Source: Ectopseudomonas mendocina
GTDB lineage: Bacteria > Pseudomonadota > Gammaproteobacteria > Pseudomonadales > Pseudomonadaceae
DNA length: 64,000 nt
Assembly: GCF_016008875.1 (NCBI RefSeq)
Contig: NZ_JADTQG010000011.1
Span: 151,243-215,242, forward strand
Direction of reading: 5' to 3'
A program made the position numbers and the translations under genes. Shown here piece after piece: positions 47,137-55,370 of the stretch; within the stretch, counting starts at the first letter, position 1; every line of letters starts with the position of its first letter. The notes under the pieces were generated by a model. That model had not been told where the DNA came from, ran no database searches, and saw only the letters and a list, made by a program, of their open reading frames with translations.

Positions 47137-47155
47137 GATAATGATTCTAAATAGC
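47137..47155 (-). promoter_or_regulatory. Fur box upstream of piuC
   Basis: Read on the minus strand, the 19-mer GCTATTTAGAATCATTATC matches the Fur consensus at about 15 of 19 bases, the best Fur site in the window. It lies 24-42 bp before the piuC ATG. Confidence 0.8.
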
Positions 47156-47189
47156 TTGCGCAACAAACAACAGTCACGGCGGCATAAAT

Positions 47190-47214
47190 GAAAACGCCCA
47201 CACAAGGTGGGCGC
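47190..47214 (-). terminator. Rho-independent terminator of speC
   Basis: On the minus strand CGCCCAC and GTGGGCG make a 7-bp stem with a 5-base loop, followed by TTTTCATTT. It lies 20 bp after the speC stop and before the piuC promoter. Confidence 0.75.
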
Positions 47215-47233
47215 ATTCAGTTTGCGTGGGGCC

Positions 47234-48397
47234 TTACAGGTAGTAGGACTTCAGCGGCGGGAAGCCGTTGAATTCCACCGCGCTGTAGCTGGTGGTGTAG
47301 GCACCGGTGGACAGCCAGTACAGGCGGTCGCCGCTGGCCAGATTCAGCGGCAGGCCGTACTTGTAGTTCTCGTACATGATGTCGGCGCTGTCGCAGGTCG
47401 GGCCGGCGATCACCACCTCTTCCATCTCGCCCTTCTTCTCGGTCCAGATGGGGAACTTGATGGCTTCGTCCATGGTTTCGATCAGGCCACTGAACTTGCC
47501 CACGTCGGCATAGACCCAGCGCTCGACCGCAGTGCGCGATTTGCGCGCCACCAGCACCACTTCCGAGACCAGTACGCCGGCGTTGGCGATCAGCGAGCGG
47601 CCCGGCTCGAGGATGATTTCCGGCAGTTCGTCGCCGAAATCTTCCTTGAGGAAGCGGGTGATTTCCTCGGCATAGGTTTCCAGATCATTGGTGCGCTGGA
47701 TGTAGTTGGCCGGGAAGCCGCCGCCCATGTTGATCATCTGCAGGGTGATGCCGTCCTCTTCCTTCAAACGCTCGAAGATCACCTTGACCTTGGCGATGGC
47801 GGCGTCCCAGACGTCGATGTCGCGCTGCTGCGAGCCGACGTGGAAGGAAATCCCGTAGGGCACCAGACCCAGCTGCTTGGCCAGGATCAGCAGGTCCAGG
47901 GCCATGTCCGGCTGGCAGCCGAACTTGCGGCTCAGCGGCCAGTCGGCGCTGGTCGAGCCTTCGGTGAGGATGCGCACGTAGATCTTCGAACCCGGCGCTG
48001 CCTTGGCGATGTTGCGCAGGTCGGCTTCGGAGTCGGTGGCGAACAGGCGCACGCCCTTGTCGAAGAAGTAGCGGATATCACGGGACTTCTTGATGGTGTT
48101 GCCGTAGCTGATGCGCTCCGGGCCAACGCCAGTGGCCATGACCTTGTCCAGCTCGTAGATCGAGGCGATGTCGAAGCTCGAGCCTTTGTCGCGCAGCAGC
48201 TCGATGATCTCGGTGGCCGGGTTGGCCTTGACCGCGTAATAGATCTTGGCGAACGGGAAGCAGTTGCCCAACTGGTCGTAAGCATCGGCAATGATCTGCC
48301 GGTCGATCACCACGAACGGGGTTTCGTGCTGATCGGCGAACGCCTTCATGCGCTGGAAAGTGGCGGGTGCGTAGTAGTCTTCGACCTTGATCGACAT
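47234..48397 (-). CDS. speC: Ornithine decarboxylase (alanine-racemase fold)
   Basis: A 387-residue PLP enzyme of fold type III that makes putrescine from ornithine. The PLP lysine lies in YYAVKANPATEIIELL (about residue 50). The H and G-rich phosphate sites are SFHVGSQQRD and MINMGGGFPANY, then LEPGRSLIANAG, and the second-subunit cysteine is in AGPTCDSADIMYENY. Length and pattern match the pseudomonad SpeC rather than the E. coli fold-I enzyme. ATG 48397 follows TGGAG. It has a long leader (about 245 bases) and its own terminator. Confidence 0.95.
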   Translation of the reverse strand: MSIKVEDYYAPATFQRMKAFADQHETPFVVIDRQIIADAYDQLGNCFPFAKIYYAVKANPATEIIELLRDKGSSFDIASIYELDKVMATGVGPERISYGNTIKKSRDIRYFFDKGVRLFATDSEADLRNIAKAAPGSKIYVRILTEGSTSADWPLSRKFGCQPDMALDLLILAKQLGLVPYGISFHVGSQQRDIDVWDAAIAKVKVIFERLKEEDGITLQMINMGGGFPANYIQRTNDLETYAEEITRFLKEDFGDELPEIILEPGRSLIANAGVLVSEVVLVARKSRTAVERWVYADVGKFSGLIETMDEAIKFPIWTEKKGEMEEVVIAGPTCDSADIMYENYKYGLPLNLASGDRLYWLSTGAYTTSYSAVEFNGFPPLKSYYL

Positions 48398-48777
48398 GCT
48401 GGGGACTCCATTGGCAAAACCGGGAACACATTGATTCGGGCAGCAGAACCGCTTGCAGGTTCCGCCACGTGTCGGGGCTGGCCGCGCCATGCGCCGGCCT
48501 GAACGTCTGACAGTTTCCCCACTTTGGTTCGCCTACTTCCCAAGGCATGTCGCCGAGCATCACCGGTACCGACCTGGCCGGCCGGCAACCTCTCGTCGTC
48601 AGTACTTGAGCCGGATGGATCGTTTCCAGCATGGACGTTCGGGCGCGGACTTTAAGACCATGCGCCGCGCAGATCAACCGGAAATTCTGCCTAATTTCGT
48701 CTCGTTCCGGATATCACACAAAACGCCCTGAAATGCTGAACAGGCGGGGCTTTCAGCCAGTTTGGCGCAGCCGTGTT
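48398..48777 (-). other. 380-bp gene-free region: speC leader and promoter
   Basis: No gene is convincing here. A minus-strand promoter at 48649-48677 would give a leader of about 245 bases. A minus-strand reading frame starting ATG at 48632 (MLETIHPAQVL) stays open through the leader and well into speC out of frame. It lacks a ribosome site, so translation is doubtful. The part from 48678 to 48777 holds only the end of the DUF2218 cassette. Confidence 0.4.
48649..48677 (-). promoter_or_regulatory. Candidate sigma70 promoter for speC
   Basis: On the minus strand TTGATC (48677-48672), a 17-bp spacer and TAAAGT (48654-48649) form a good promoter about 250 bp upstream of the speC ATG. Confidence 0.5.
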
Positions 48778-49056
48778 TCAGTGCCATTGCAGCACCAACT
48801 GATCCAGCTGAGCGAAGCCCTGCAAATGTCGCCGGATGACCTCCTGCAACTCATCGAGTTCGGCTGCGCTCGGCGCCGTGCAGGCCAGATGCAAGGCCTG
48901 CTCATCGGCGCGCAGCACGCACTCGCCGATGGAGAAACGCAGCAGACCTTCCTGCTCGCTCCAGCGCGCCTCGATCTTGTGCGAAAAATGTTTGCACAGG
49001 CGGCCGAGCAGGCGCGGCGCCTGGGTGCAGGTGAACGAACTATGGCTGTTCGGCAT
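48778..49056 (-). CDS. DUF2218 domain protein, copy 2, in the ABC/TonB cassette
   Basis: A 92-residue cytoplasmic protein paralogous to that at 39266. RLLGRLCKHFSHKIEARWSEQEGLLRF shares the RLCKHF.HKI core and SEQEG/DEQQG turn, and both end with a Leu-x-Trp strand. The ATG at 49056 lies inside the ABC ATPase gene (17-bp overlap), so it is translationally coupled to the transporter and is the last gene of the cassette. From memory, P. aeruginosa PA2910-PA2914 groups the same kinds of gene. The Cys/His cluster may bind metal or haem, but this is only inference. Confidence 0.82.
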   Translation of the reverse strand: MPNSHSSFTCTQAPRLLGRLCKHFSHKIEARWSEQEGLLRFSIGECVLRADEQALHLACTAPSAAELDELQEVIRRHLQGFAQLDQLVLQWH

Positions 49057-49843
49057 GACTGGATGATTCCTTGAGCAGTGGACGGTCGGCCAGCACCAGT
49101 GCCTGACCGAGGGAGCAATGTTCGATACGCGCCTCGATGCCATAGGCGCGGCGCAGCCAGGCGGTGTCCAGCACCTTGTCGGCTACACCGAAGCGGTACC
49201 CCCCGCCCGGCGCCAGCAACAGTAGATGAGTACAGAAACGCAGCGCCAAGTTAAGGTCATGGCAGGCCACCAGGGCGATGGTGCGTTCAGTGCGGCAACG
49301 CTCGGCGACGCAGTCGAGCACACGCAGTTGCCAGTGCAGGTCGAGCGCACTGGTGGGCTCGTCGAGCAGCAGCAGGTGCGGCTCACCAACCAGCGCCTGC
49401 GCCAGGCCGAGCAGTTGTCGCTGCCCGCCGGACAGACGATCCATGCGCTGCAGGGCCAGATGCTCGATGCCCAGGCGCTGGAGAATGGCTTCGACCCGCG
49501 CCGCCAGCTCGTGCGAGGCAAGCTGCGGACAACGCGCCCGCGTGGCCGCCAGCAGGCTTTCGTACGCCAGCAGCGACACCGCCTGCGGCAATTGCTGCGG
49601 CAGGTAGGCCACCTTCGCCTGCTGGCGCCAGGGTGGCACGCCGCTCAAGACCGCTTCGCCCAATCGCGCCACGCCACCGCACGCCTGCAGACCGGCAATG
49701 ACGCGCAGCAGCGACGACTTGCCGACACCATTGGGGCCGAGCACGCCAACCAGGCTGCCCGCCTCGACGGCAGCCAGGGTCAGGTCCTGCAGGATGCTGC
49801 GCGCGCCATAGTTCAGCCCCAACCCCTCGATCAGCAGGCTCAT
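49040..49843 (-). CDS. Iron-complex ABC transporter ATP-binding protein (FecE/FhuC/BtuD type)
   Basis: A 267-residue ATPase: Walker A LGPNGVGKSSLLR, Q-loop YLPQQLPQ, signature LSGGQRQLLGLAQAL, Walker B LLLLDEPTSALD and a switch histidine in VACHDLN. The proportions match the FecE/FhuC/BtuD family that powers uptake of ferric siderophores, haem or cobalamin. Its ATG overlaps the permease stop (ATGA) and its end overlaps the DUF2218 gene, so all are co-translated. Confidence 0.93.
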   Translation of the reverse strand: MSLLIEGLGLNYGARSILQDLTLAAVEAGSLVGVLGPNGVGKSSLLRVIAGLQACGGVARLGEAVLSGVPPWRQQAKVAYLPQQLPQAVSLLAYESLLAATRARCPQLASHELAARVEAILQRLGIEHLALQRMDRLSGGQRQLLGLAQALVGEPHLLLLDEPTSALDLHWQLRVLDCVAERCRTERTIALVACHDLNLALRFCTHLLLLAPGGGYRFGVADKVLDTAWLRRAYGIEARIEHCSLGQALVLADRPLLKESSSHAEQP

Positions 49844-50877
49844 AGGCTGCGCCCCCGCGCCAGGATCAGGCCGATGAACAGCGGCACGCCGACCACTGCG
49901 GTGACCAGCCCCACCGGCAGGATCACCCCGGGCAGCAACGCGCGGCTGGCCAGGGACGCCAGCGATAGCAGCAAGGCACCAGCCAGCGCGCTGCCGGGCA
50001 GGTAGAAACGATGATCCTCACCCAATAGCAGGCGCGCCACGTGCGGGCCGACCAGGCCGATGAAGCCGACCTCGCCGACGAAGGCCGTGGCCACGCCGGT
50101 GAGCAAACTGACCCGCAGCAATACGAAGGTGCGCAAACGGCCGACGCGAATGCCCAGGCTGCGCGCCTGCTCCTCGCCGCCGCGCAGGCTGGTCATGGCC
50201 CAGGCCTGGCGCAGCGCCAGCGTCAGGCAGACAGCCAGCACGATAGCCACCAGCGCCACCCGCTGCAGATCGGCGCGGGCCAGGCTGCCAAGGGTCCAGA
50301 ACACGATCTGCTGCAGCGCATCGGCATCGGCGAGAAACTGCAGCAGCCCGACCAGCGCATTGATCCCGAACAGCAGGGCGATGCCGAACAGCACCAGGGT
50401 GTGCAGCGCCTCGCCCAGCATCCGCGCTACCAGAAGCAGCAGCAGGCAGGAAATGAACGCGCAGACGAAGGCCGCCAGCGGCAACAGCAGATCGGCGCCC
50501 AACCCGCCGATAGCGGGCCGAAACAGGATCACCAGCGCCGCGCCCAGCGTCGCGGCCGCGCCCACGCCGAGAGTGAAGGGGCTGGCCAGCGGATTGTTCA
50601 GCGCCGTCTGCATTTCGGCGCCGGCCAGGCCCAGGCTGGCGCCGACCACCAGCGCCATCAGCGCGTACGGCACGCGGATATCGAAGATGATCACCGCCTG
50701 CGACGGTTCGAGGTGCTGCGGCTGCAAAAGCCCGCGCGCCACATCCCACCAGCCCAGGCCCGCCGGTCCGGTGGCCAGGTCGGCAATGAAGCTGGCCAGC
50801 AGCAGTGCCGCCAGCACGCCGAGGCACGCCCAGCGCCGCCAGAGCGTGCGGCGATAGGCGCGGTTCAGCGTCTGCAT
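49840..50877 (-). CDS. Iron-complex ABC transporter permease (FecCD/BtuC type)
   Basis: A 345-residue integral membrane protein with about ten helices. Family segments include DIRVPYALMALVVGASLGLAGAEMQTALNNPLASPFTLG, WTLGSLARAD and GPHVARLLLGEDHRFYLPGSALAGALLL. FecCD permeases form homo- or heterodimers; a single permease gene implies a homodimer, as in BtuC. ATG 50877 is chosen; a GTG at 50892 overlaps the upstream stop as GTGA and could be the real coupled start, adding five residues. Confidence 0.92.
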   Translation of the reverse strand: MQTLNRAYRRTLWRRWACLGVLAALLLASFIADLATGPAGLGWWDVARGLLQPQHLEPSQAVIIFDIRVPYALMALVVGASLGLAGAEMQTALNNPLASPFTLGVGAAATLGAALVILFRPAIGGLGADLLLPLAAFVCAFISCLLLLLVARMLGEALHTLVLFGIALLFGINALVGLLQFLADADALQQIVFWTLGSLARADLQRVALVAIVLAVCLTLALRQAWAMTSLRGGEEQARSLGIRVGRLRTFVLLRVSLLTGVATAFVGEVGFIGLVGPHVARLLLGEDHRFYLPGSALAGALLLSLASLASRALLPGVILPVGLVTAVVGVPLFIGLILARGRSL

Positions 50878-50888
50878 AGCGTGCGCGC

Positions 50889-51992
50889 TCACAGGCTGAT
50901 CCAGTACTGGCCGTCCAACGCTACGGGCTGGAACTGGCCGTAGAAGGTTTCCAGCGTGCGCCGCGGATCGAGATCGGCGAAGGCTTGCGGATGCAGCCAT
51001 TTGGCGAAGACCTGCACCGCCACCACATTGAACGGGCTGTTGTAGAAACCATGCCAGATGGCATGCACCTGCCCGTCGCGCACCGGAGCCAGATGCTGCA
51101 GGCCGCCGCGGCTGACCAGGCGCTGCAACGAGGCGCGCGCCGGATCGGCGTCGACCCCAGGGCCGAGGGCGATATAGGACGCACCCGCAGCCAGGCTATC
51201 GGCCGAACCCACGGCGCTGGCGATATACAGCTGCGGCGGTTGGCTGAGCAGCAGCTCCAGACTCAGGACGCCGGCATGCCCGGGCAGACGCTCACGGGCG
51301 ATATTGTCGCCGCCGGCCTCGACCAGCAGATCGGCGAACATGCCGCGCGCCATGCTTTCGCAGCAGCCCTCGCCAAGTCCGGCGCGGCTGTGCAGAAACA
51401 CCTTGGGCCCAGCGCCTTGCGGCAGCCGCTCGCGCACCGCGGCCAGGGCCTCGGCATGCGCGGCATTGAACGCTTCGGCACGCGCCTCGCGGCCCAGCGC
51501 GCGGCCAAGCAGCGTCATGCTGCGCGGCGTGTTGGCCAAAGGCTGCTCGCGAAAATCGACGAACAGCACCGCGACACCGGCGCGCTGCAACTGCTCGATC
51601 ATCCGCCCCTGTGTGCTGCCGGGGCCATGCCCGGACAGGCTGAAGATGGCCAGGTCAGGGCGCAACGTCAGCACCTGCTCGAGGCTGAAAGTATCGGCCG
51701 CGCCCTGGCCAATGCGCGGCACCTTGGCCAGGGCGGGAAAGGCCTGCTGGTATTGCCGCGCGCTGCCCGGATCGACCAGCGCGAGGTCGGCCGGCATGCC
51801 CACCAGACGCTCCAGCAGTTGCTCGTCTTCGAGGATGGCCAGCACCGGCAGCAGGCGCCCTTCACCGAGCACGATGCGCTCGACTTTGTCGGGCACCTCG
51901 ACCTCGCGCCCGGCCAGGTCGGTCAACACCTGTGCCTGCACCGACGCCAGCGAGGCCAGTCCCAACAAGATGCCCAGAATCAACCGCTGCAT
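50889..51992 (-). CDS. Periplasmic iron-complex-binding protein (FecB/BtuF type)
   Basis: A 367-residue class III binding protein with a signal peptide (about 1-20, ASVQAQ). It starts TDLAGREVEVPDKVERIVLGEG, as usual for FecB/BtuF proteins, and has a long rigid helix near the middle. The segment GLGEGCCESMARGMFADLLVEAGGDNIA has an unusual Cys-Cys pair. The C-terminal AIWHGFYNSPFNVVAVQVFAKWLHP is typical of the haem/siderophore branch. Its ATG overlaps the receptor stop as TGATG. The ligand is whatever the adjacent receptor imports; it cannot be fixed from sequence. Confidence 0.9.
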   Translation of the reverse strand: MQRLILGILLGLASLASVQAQVLTDLAGREVEVPDKVERIVLGEGRLLPVLAILEDEQLLERLVGMPADLALVDPGSARQYQQAFPALAKVPRIGQGAADTFSLEQVLTLRPDLAIFSLSGHGPGSTQGRMIEQLQRAGVAVLFVDFREQPLANTPRSMTLLGRALGREARAEAFNAAHAEALAAVRERLPQGAGPKVFLHSRAGLGEGCCESMARGMFADLLVEAGGDNIARERLPGHAGVLSLELLLSQPPQLYIASAVGSADSLAAGASYIALGPGVDADPARASLQRLVSRGGLQHLAPVRDGQVHAIWHGFYNSPFNVVAVQVFAKWLHPQAFADLDPRRTLETFYGQFQPVALDGQYWISL

Positions 51993-53947
51993 CAGATACG
52001 CCACGCAACCCCCAGACGCAACTCACGCCCCGGCTCGTAGGAGCCGCGCACGATGCCGTAGCCGGGAATATGGGTGAAGTCCTCGTTGCTGGCGTGATCC
52101 AGGTACTGCTTGTCCAGCAGGTTCTTCAGGGTCAGGGTGAGGGTCAGCTGCTCCGGCAGCGCCTGCCATTCGGCGTAGAGGTCATGCACGCCGTAGCCCG
52201 GCTTGGAGACGTCGCCATCGATCGTATGCAGCTTATCGATGCCGCGCACGAAGCGGCCCTGCCAACCGACGGTCAGGCTATCGCTGGCACGGTAGTCAGC
52301 GAAGGTCGTCCAGGTATTGCCCAGGCTGGTGCCGAGGCCGTTGTGCTCGTAGGCGTTGAGTCGCCGATCATCCAGGCGGGCGATGTTGCGATGGAAGCTG
52401 AGCCCCAGGCTGACCTGCTGCCAGTGATAGGCGCCTTGCAGCAGCACGCCCTTGGTTTCCAGGTCACCGAGGTTGCGATACAGATTGGCCCGCTCAGGCG
52501 TATAGGAAATGGCATCGCGGATGTGCGTGACATAGGCCTTGCCCATGAACTCCAGGCCACCCAGGCGGTAGTCGAAGCCGACCTCCTCGGTGCGCGCCTT
52601 CTCCGCTTTCAGGCTGGGGTCGTTGCCGGCCACGTCGAGCTTGAACGCATCGCGAACCTGCGGGCCGCGCAGCGCCTGGGAATGCCCGGCGAACACCGCC
52701 AGTTCGGGGGTGAGTTGGTAGCGCAGGCTCAGGTTGGGGCTGAACCCCTCTTCCTTGAACGTCTGCTTGTCGCGGTCGTCCAGCTCATAACGGTCATAGC
52801 GCAGACCTGCGTTGAGCAGCAGGCGCGACGTGATCTGGTAAGCGTCCTGCACGTAGAAGCCAAGCACCTCCCCGTTCTCATCGTCCAGTTCACGGTCGCC
52901 TTCCGGGCCCAGGGTGGTGCGATCGTCGCGGTAGTCCACGCCGTAGGTCAGCTTGTGCGCGGCGAAGCGGCTGGTATTGCGCAGGTCGAAGCCGCTGCTG
53001 CGGGTTTCACCGAAATACAGACCGAAACGACCATCCTGCTGCAGCTCGTTGGTGGTGTAGTAGGTGGTCAGCTCGAGGTCGAGCAGGTCGTTGTTCAGCG
53101 GTTGAAGGGCGTAATTGAGCGTCCAGGTTTCACGCTCGGTCTGCAATGGATACGCCGCATTGCGCGGCGCCGAGACCACCCACTGCGGACGTTGCGGGCG
53201 CTCGCCTTCATCGAGACGGCGCTCGTAGCTCAGGCGCAGGGTCTGCGCTTCATCGAGCTTGCCGACCAGCTTGGCGTAGCCGAACTTCTGCCGTGCGCCA
53301 GTGCCGAGCACGTCGTCGTTGTTGCCGTCCTCGTAATCGTTCTGATCCTGATAGCTGGCCATGGCCAGCGCCGACCAGTTTTCATTGAAACGACCGAACA
53401 CGCTGGCGCTGCTCCTGTAGCCCTCGCCATTGCTGAAGTAACCCGTCTTGAGCAGCGCGCCGAGCTGCTCGCCTTCGCGCAGCAGGTCATCCGGGTCCTT
53501 GGTGACGAAGCGCACCGCGCCGCCCAGCGCCCCCGCCCCGGCGGTGGCATCGCCGGTACCGGCCTGCACTTCCGCGCGCTTGAGCAACTCCGGCTCGATG
53601 CTGATGCGGCCAGTGTGGTGGAAGGTCTGCCCCGGCTGGCTGGCGCCGTCGATGGTGATGTTCAGCAGCGTGTCTTCCAGACCGCGCAGGTAGAGTTTCT
53701 GCGCAGCCGTGGAGCCCCCGGCTACCGCTACCTCAGGGTTGGATTCGAACACTTCCTGCAGGTCGCTGGCCTGGTAACGCTCGAGCTGCTCGGCCTCGAC
53801 GCTTTCGCTGCGGTCCAGCACGGCGGCGGTGATTTCCTGGGCGTCCAGCTCCAGCAGAGACTCGGCACTGTGCGCATGCGATGCGCCGAGCAGACCACCG
53901 ACGGTCATGGCGCCGAGCAGGCTCAGGCGGTAAGGGCAACGCTGCAT
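51992..53947 (-). CDS. TonB-dependent receptor of the regulator-coupled ABC cassette
   Basis: A 651-residue outer-membrane receptor. It has a signal peptide (cleavage near SHAHSAES), a divergent plug (LQEVFESNPEVAVAGGSTAAQKLYLRGLEDTLLNITIDG; RAEVQAGTGDATAGAGALGGAVRFVTKDP) and a barrel ending in LRLGVAWRI, which lacks the usual terminal aromatic. The plug resembles haem/CirA-like receptors rather than FepA or FhuA. ATG 53947 follows GGGGAGG; a TTG just upstream is not needed. The 88-bp gap before it holds a palindrome and a tandem repeat that may bind the regulator encoded two genes upstream. ABC genes follow with overlapping stops and starts. Confidence 0.9.
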   Translation of the reverse strand: MQRCPYRLSLLGAMTVGGLLGASHAHSAESLLELDAQEITAAVLDRSESVEAEQLERYQASDLQEVFESNPEVAVAGGSTAAQKLYLRGLEDTLLNITIDGASQPGQTFHHTGRISIEPELLKRAEVQAGTGDATAGAGALGGAVRFVTKDPDDLLREGEQLGALLKTGYFSNGEGYRSSASVFGRFNENWSALAMASYQDQNDYEDGNNDDVLGTGARQKFGYAKLVGKLDEAQTLRLSYERRLDEGERPQRPQWVVSAPRNAAYPLQTERETWTLNYALQPLNNDLLDLELTTYYTTNELQQDGRFGLYFGETRSSGFDLRNTSRFAAHKLTYGVDYRDDRTTLGPEGDRELDDENGEVLGFYVQDAYQITSRLLLNAGLRYDRYELDDRDKQTFKEEGFSPNLSLRYQLTPELAVFAGHSQALRGPQVRDAFKLDVAGNDPSLKAEKARTEEVGFDYRLGGLEFMGKAYVTHIRDAISYTPERANLYRNLGDLETKGVLLQGAYHWQQVSLGLSFHRNIARLDDRRLNAYEHNGLGTSLGNTWTTFADYRASDSLTVGWQGRFVRGIDKLHTIDGDVSKPGYGVHDLYAEWQALPEQLTLTLTLKNLLDKQYLDHASNEDFTHIPGYGIVRGSYEPGRELRLGVAWRI

Positions 53948-53978
53948 GTTCAATCCTCCCCGAAAGAAATGTGAATAC

Positions 53979-53992
53979 TTCGCATTTGCGAA
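53979..53992. promoter_or_regulatory. TTCGCATTTGCGAA dyad upstream of the receptor gene
   Basis: TTCGCA-TT-TGCGAA is a perfect 6-bp-arm inverted repeat 32-45 bp before the receptor ATG. It is not Fur-like. Its position near the likely transcription start suggests an operator. Confidence 0.4.
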
Positions 53993-54022
53993 TTTTCATC
54001 ACATGCCTTGCGTCAGGGAATC

Positions 54023-54040
54023 ACTTTTACAACTGTTACA
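54023..54040 (-). promoter_or_regulatory. Tandem 9-mer direct repeat, candidate response-regulator site
   Basis: Read on the minus strand, TGTAACAGT is followed at once by TGTAAAAGT: two 9-mers with one difference, in the head-to-tail arrangement used by OmpR/PhoB-type regulators. It overlaps the end of the sensor kinase gene and lies 76-93 bp before the receptor ATG, as expected for an activator site. Confidence 0.55.
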
Positions 54041-55370
54041 CCGCCGTGCGTGGCAATCGAATGTCCATGAGCAAGCCGCCGCCGCTGCGATTGCTCGCAC
54101 GGATACTGCCACCGGTAGCATTGACCTGGCGCTGCGCCAGGGCCAGGCCGAGCCCGAAGCCGGCGCGCTCGCTGCCGCCGCGAAAAAACGGCTGGAAGAT
54201 GCGCTCCAGCCAGTGCTCGGCGACCCCTGGCCCCTGATCGGCGACCGTCAGCGACCAGTCGCCGCCAGTCTCCTGCAGGCAGACCTCGACCTGACCACCG
54301 GACGGCGTGTGGTCCAGCGCATTGCGCACCACGTTCTCGATGGCCTGGCCCAGCGCCCGGCTGCTGCTGCCGTGCAGCGGTGCGCTGTCCGGTATCTGGC
54401 AGATGATCGTTCGATCGGGATATTCGAAACGCGCATCGTCGAGGATGCTGTCGAGCAGCTCGGACAGATCCAGGTTCTCGTCGCGCAACTCGGGGCGTTC
54501 GTTCTCCAGCCAGCTCAGGGTCAGGGCATCCTCGACCAGGCGGCGCATACCGGCGCAGTCCTCGCGAATGCGTTCGAGCAGGCCCTGGCTGCCGCCGTTC
54601 TGTTCGGCCAGGCTGACCGCCATCTCGATGCGCGTCAGCGGCGTGCGCAGCTCATGGGACATGTCCGCCAGGCGCTGGCGCTGGTCGATGATCAGTTGGC
54701 CGGTGCGCTCGGCCATCGCGTCGAAGGTATCCGCCAGGCTGGCCAGCTCATCGTTGCGCGAGCCGAGCAGCGAGCGCACGCGCACGTCCAGACGGCCGTC
54801 GCTGAACTGCCGGGTGGCCTGCTCCAGGCGACTCAGCGGCTGCATCAGGTGGCGATAGAGGATCAGGCAGAGAATCACCAGCAACACCAGCGGCACCACC
54901 AGTTGCAGCAGCAGCTTGGCGTAGTGCCAATACAGGCCGGGACGCATGCGCTGCGGCAACTGGATGAGAAAGTGCGCGCTGCCGTCGCTGAACGGGATGT
55001 CCATGATCGGGTTTTCCTGGAAGTACAGGTGAATCTTCCAGCTCAGATCCCGGCCCAGACCGAAACTGTCGGTGAAACGCCGCGACAGCTCGCTGCCGGC
55101 CAGCGGCCTCACCTCGGCCTCGACCAGCGCCGCCCAGGTCTGCTCCTGCTGCTGCAGGGTATCCAGCCAGCGCCCCAGCGCGGCATGGTCGCCGGAGCGA
55201 TACATGGCTTCGGCCTGCTGGGCGTAATGACGCAAGGTCTGCTGGTGCTCGGCATCGATGAAGCTCATGCGCTCCTCGGTCTGCCAGGCGACACGGGCGA
55301 TGATCCAGAACAGCGCCACGCTACCCAGAGCGATGACCAGGCACAGCTTCCAGAACAGGCGCCGGTTCAT
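54036..55370 (-). CDS. Sensor histidine kinase (PfeS/PirS-like)
   Basis: A 444-residue classical kinase: membrane helix (8-28), periplasmic sensor of about 135 residues, second helix (165-186), HAMP region (LMQPLSRLEQATRQFSDGRLDVR), HisKA with H239 in LADMSHELRTPLTRIEMA, and ATPase boxes NVVRNALDHTPSGG, VADQGPGV and GFGLGLALAQR. Its ATG overlaps the regulator stop (ATGA). The length, domain plan and receptor gene directly downstream are those of PfeRS/PirRS, which sense catecholate siderophores in the periplasm. The ligand here is unknown. Confidence 0.9.
   Translation of the reverse strand: MNRRLFWKLCLVIALGSVALFWIIARVAWQTEERMSFIDAEHQQTLRHYAQQAEAMYRSGDHAALGRWLDTLQQQEQTWAALVEAEVRPLAGSELSRRFTDSFGLGRDLSWKIHLYFQENPIMDIPFSDGSAHFLIQLPQRMRPGLYWHYAKLLLQLVVPLVLLVILCLILYRHLMQPLSRLEQATRQFSDGRLDVRVRSLLGSRNDELASLADTFDAMAERTGQLIIDQRQRLADMSHELRTPLTRIEMAVSLAEQNGGSQGLLERIREDCAGMRRLVEDALTLSWLENERPELRDENLDLSELLDSILDDARFEYPDRTIICQIPDSAPLHGSSSRALGQAIENVVRNALDHTPSGGQVEVCLQETGGDWSLTVADQGPGVAEHWLERIFQPFFRGGSERAGFGLGLALAQRQVNATGGSIRASNRSGGGLLMDIRLPRTAV

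Noticed and set aside
48078..48677. A 199-residue minus-strand frame overlapping the speC start as a gene.
   Set aside because: It overlaps speC out of frame for most of its length, has no ribosome site and no family similarity; only its first part is kept as a possible leader frame.
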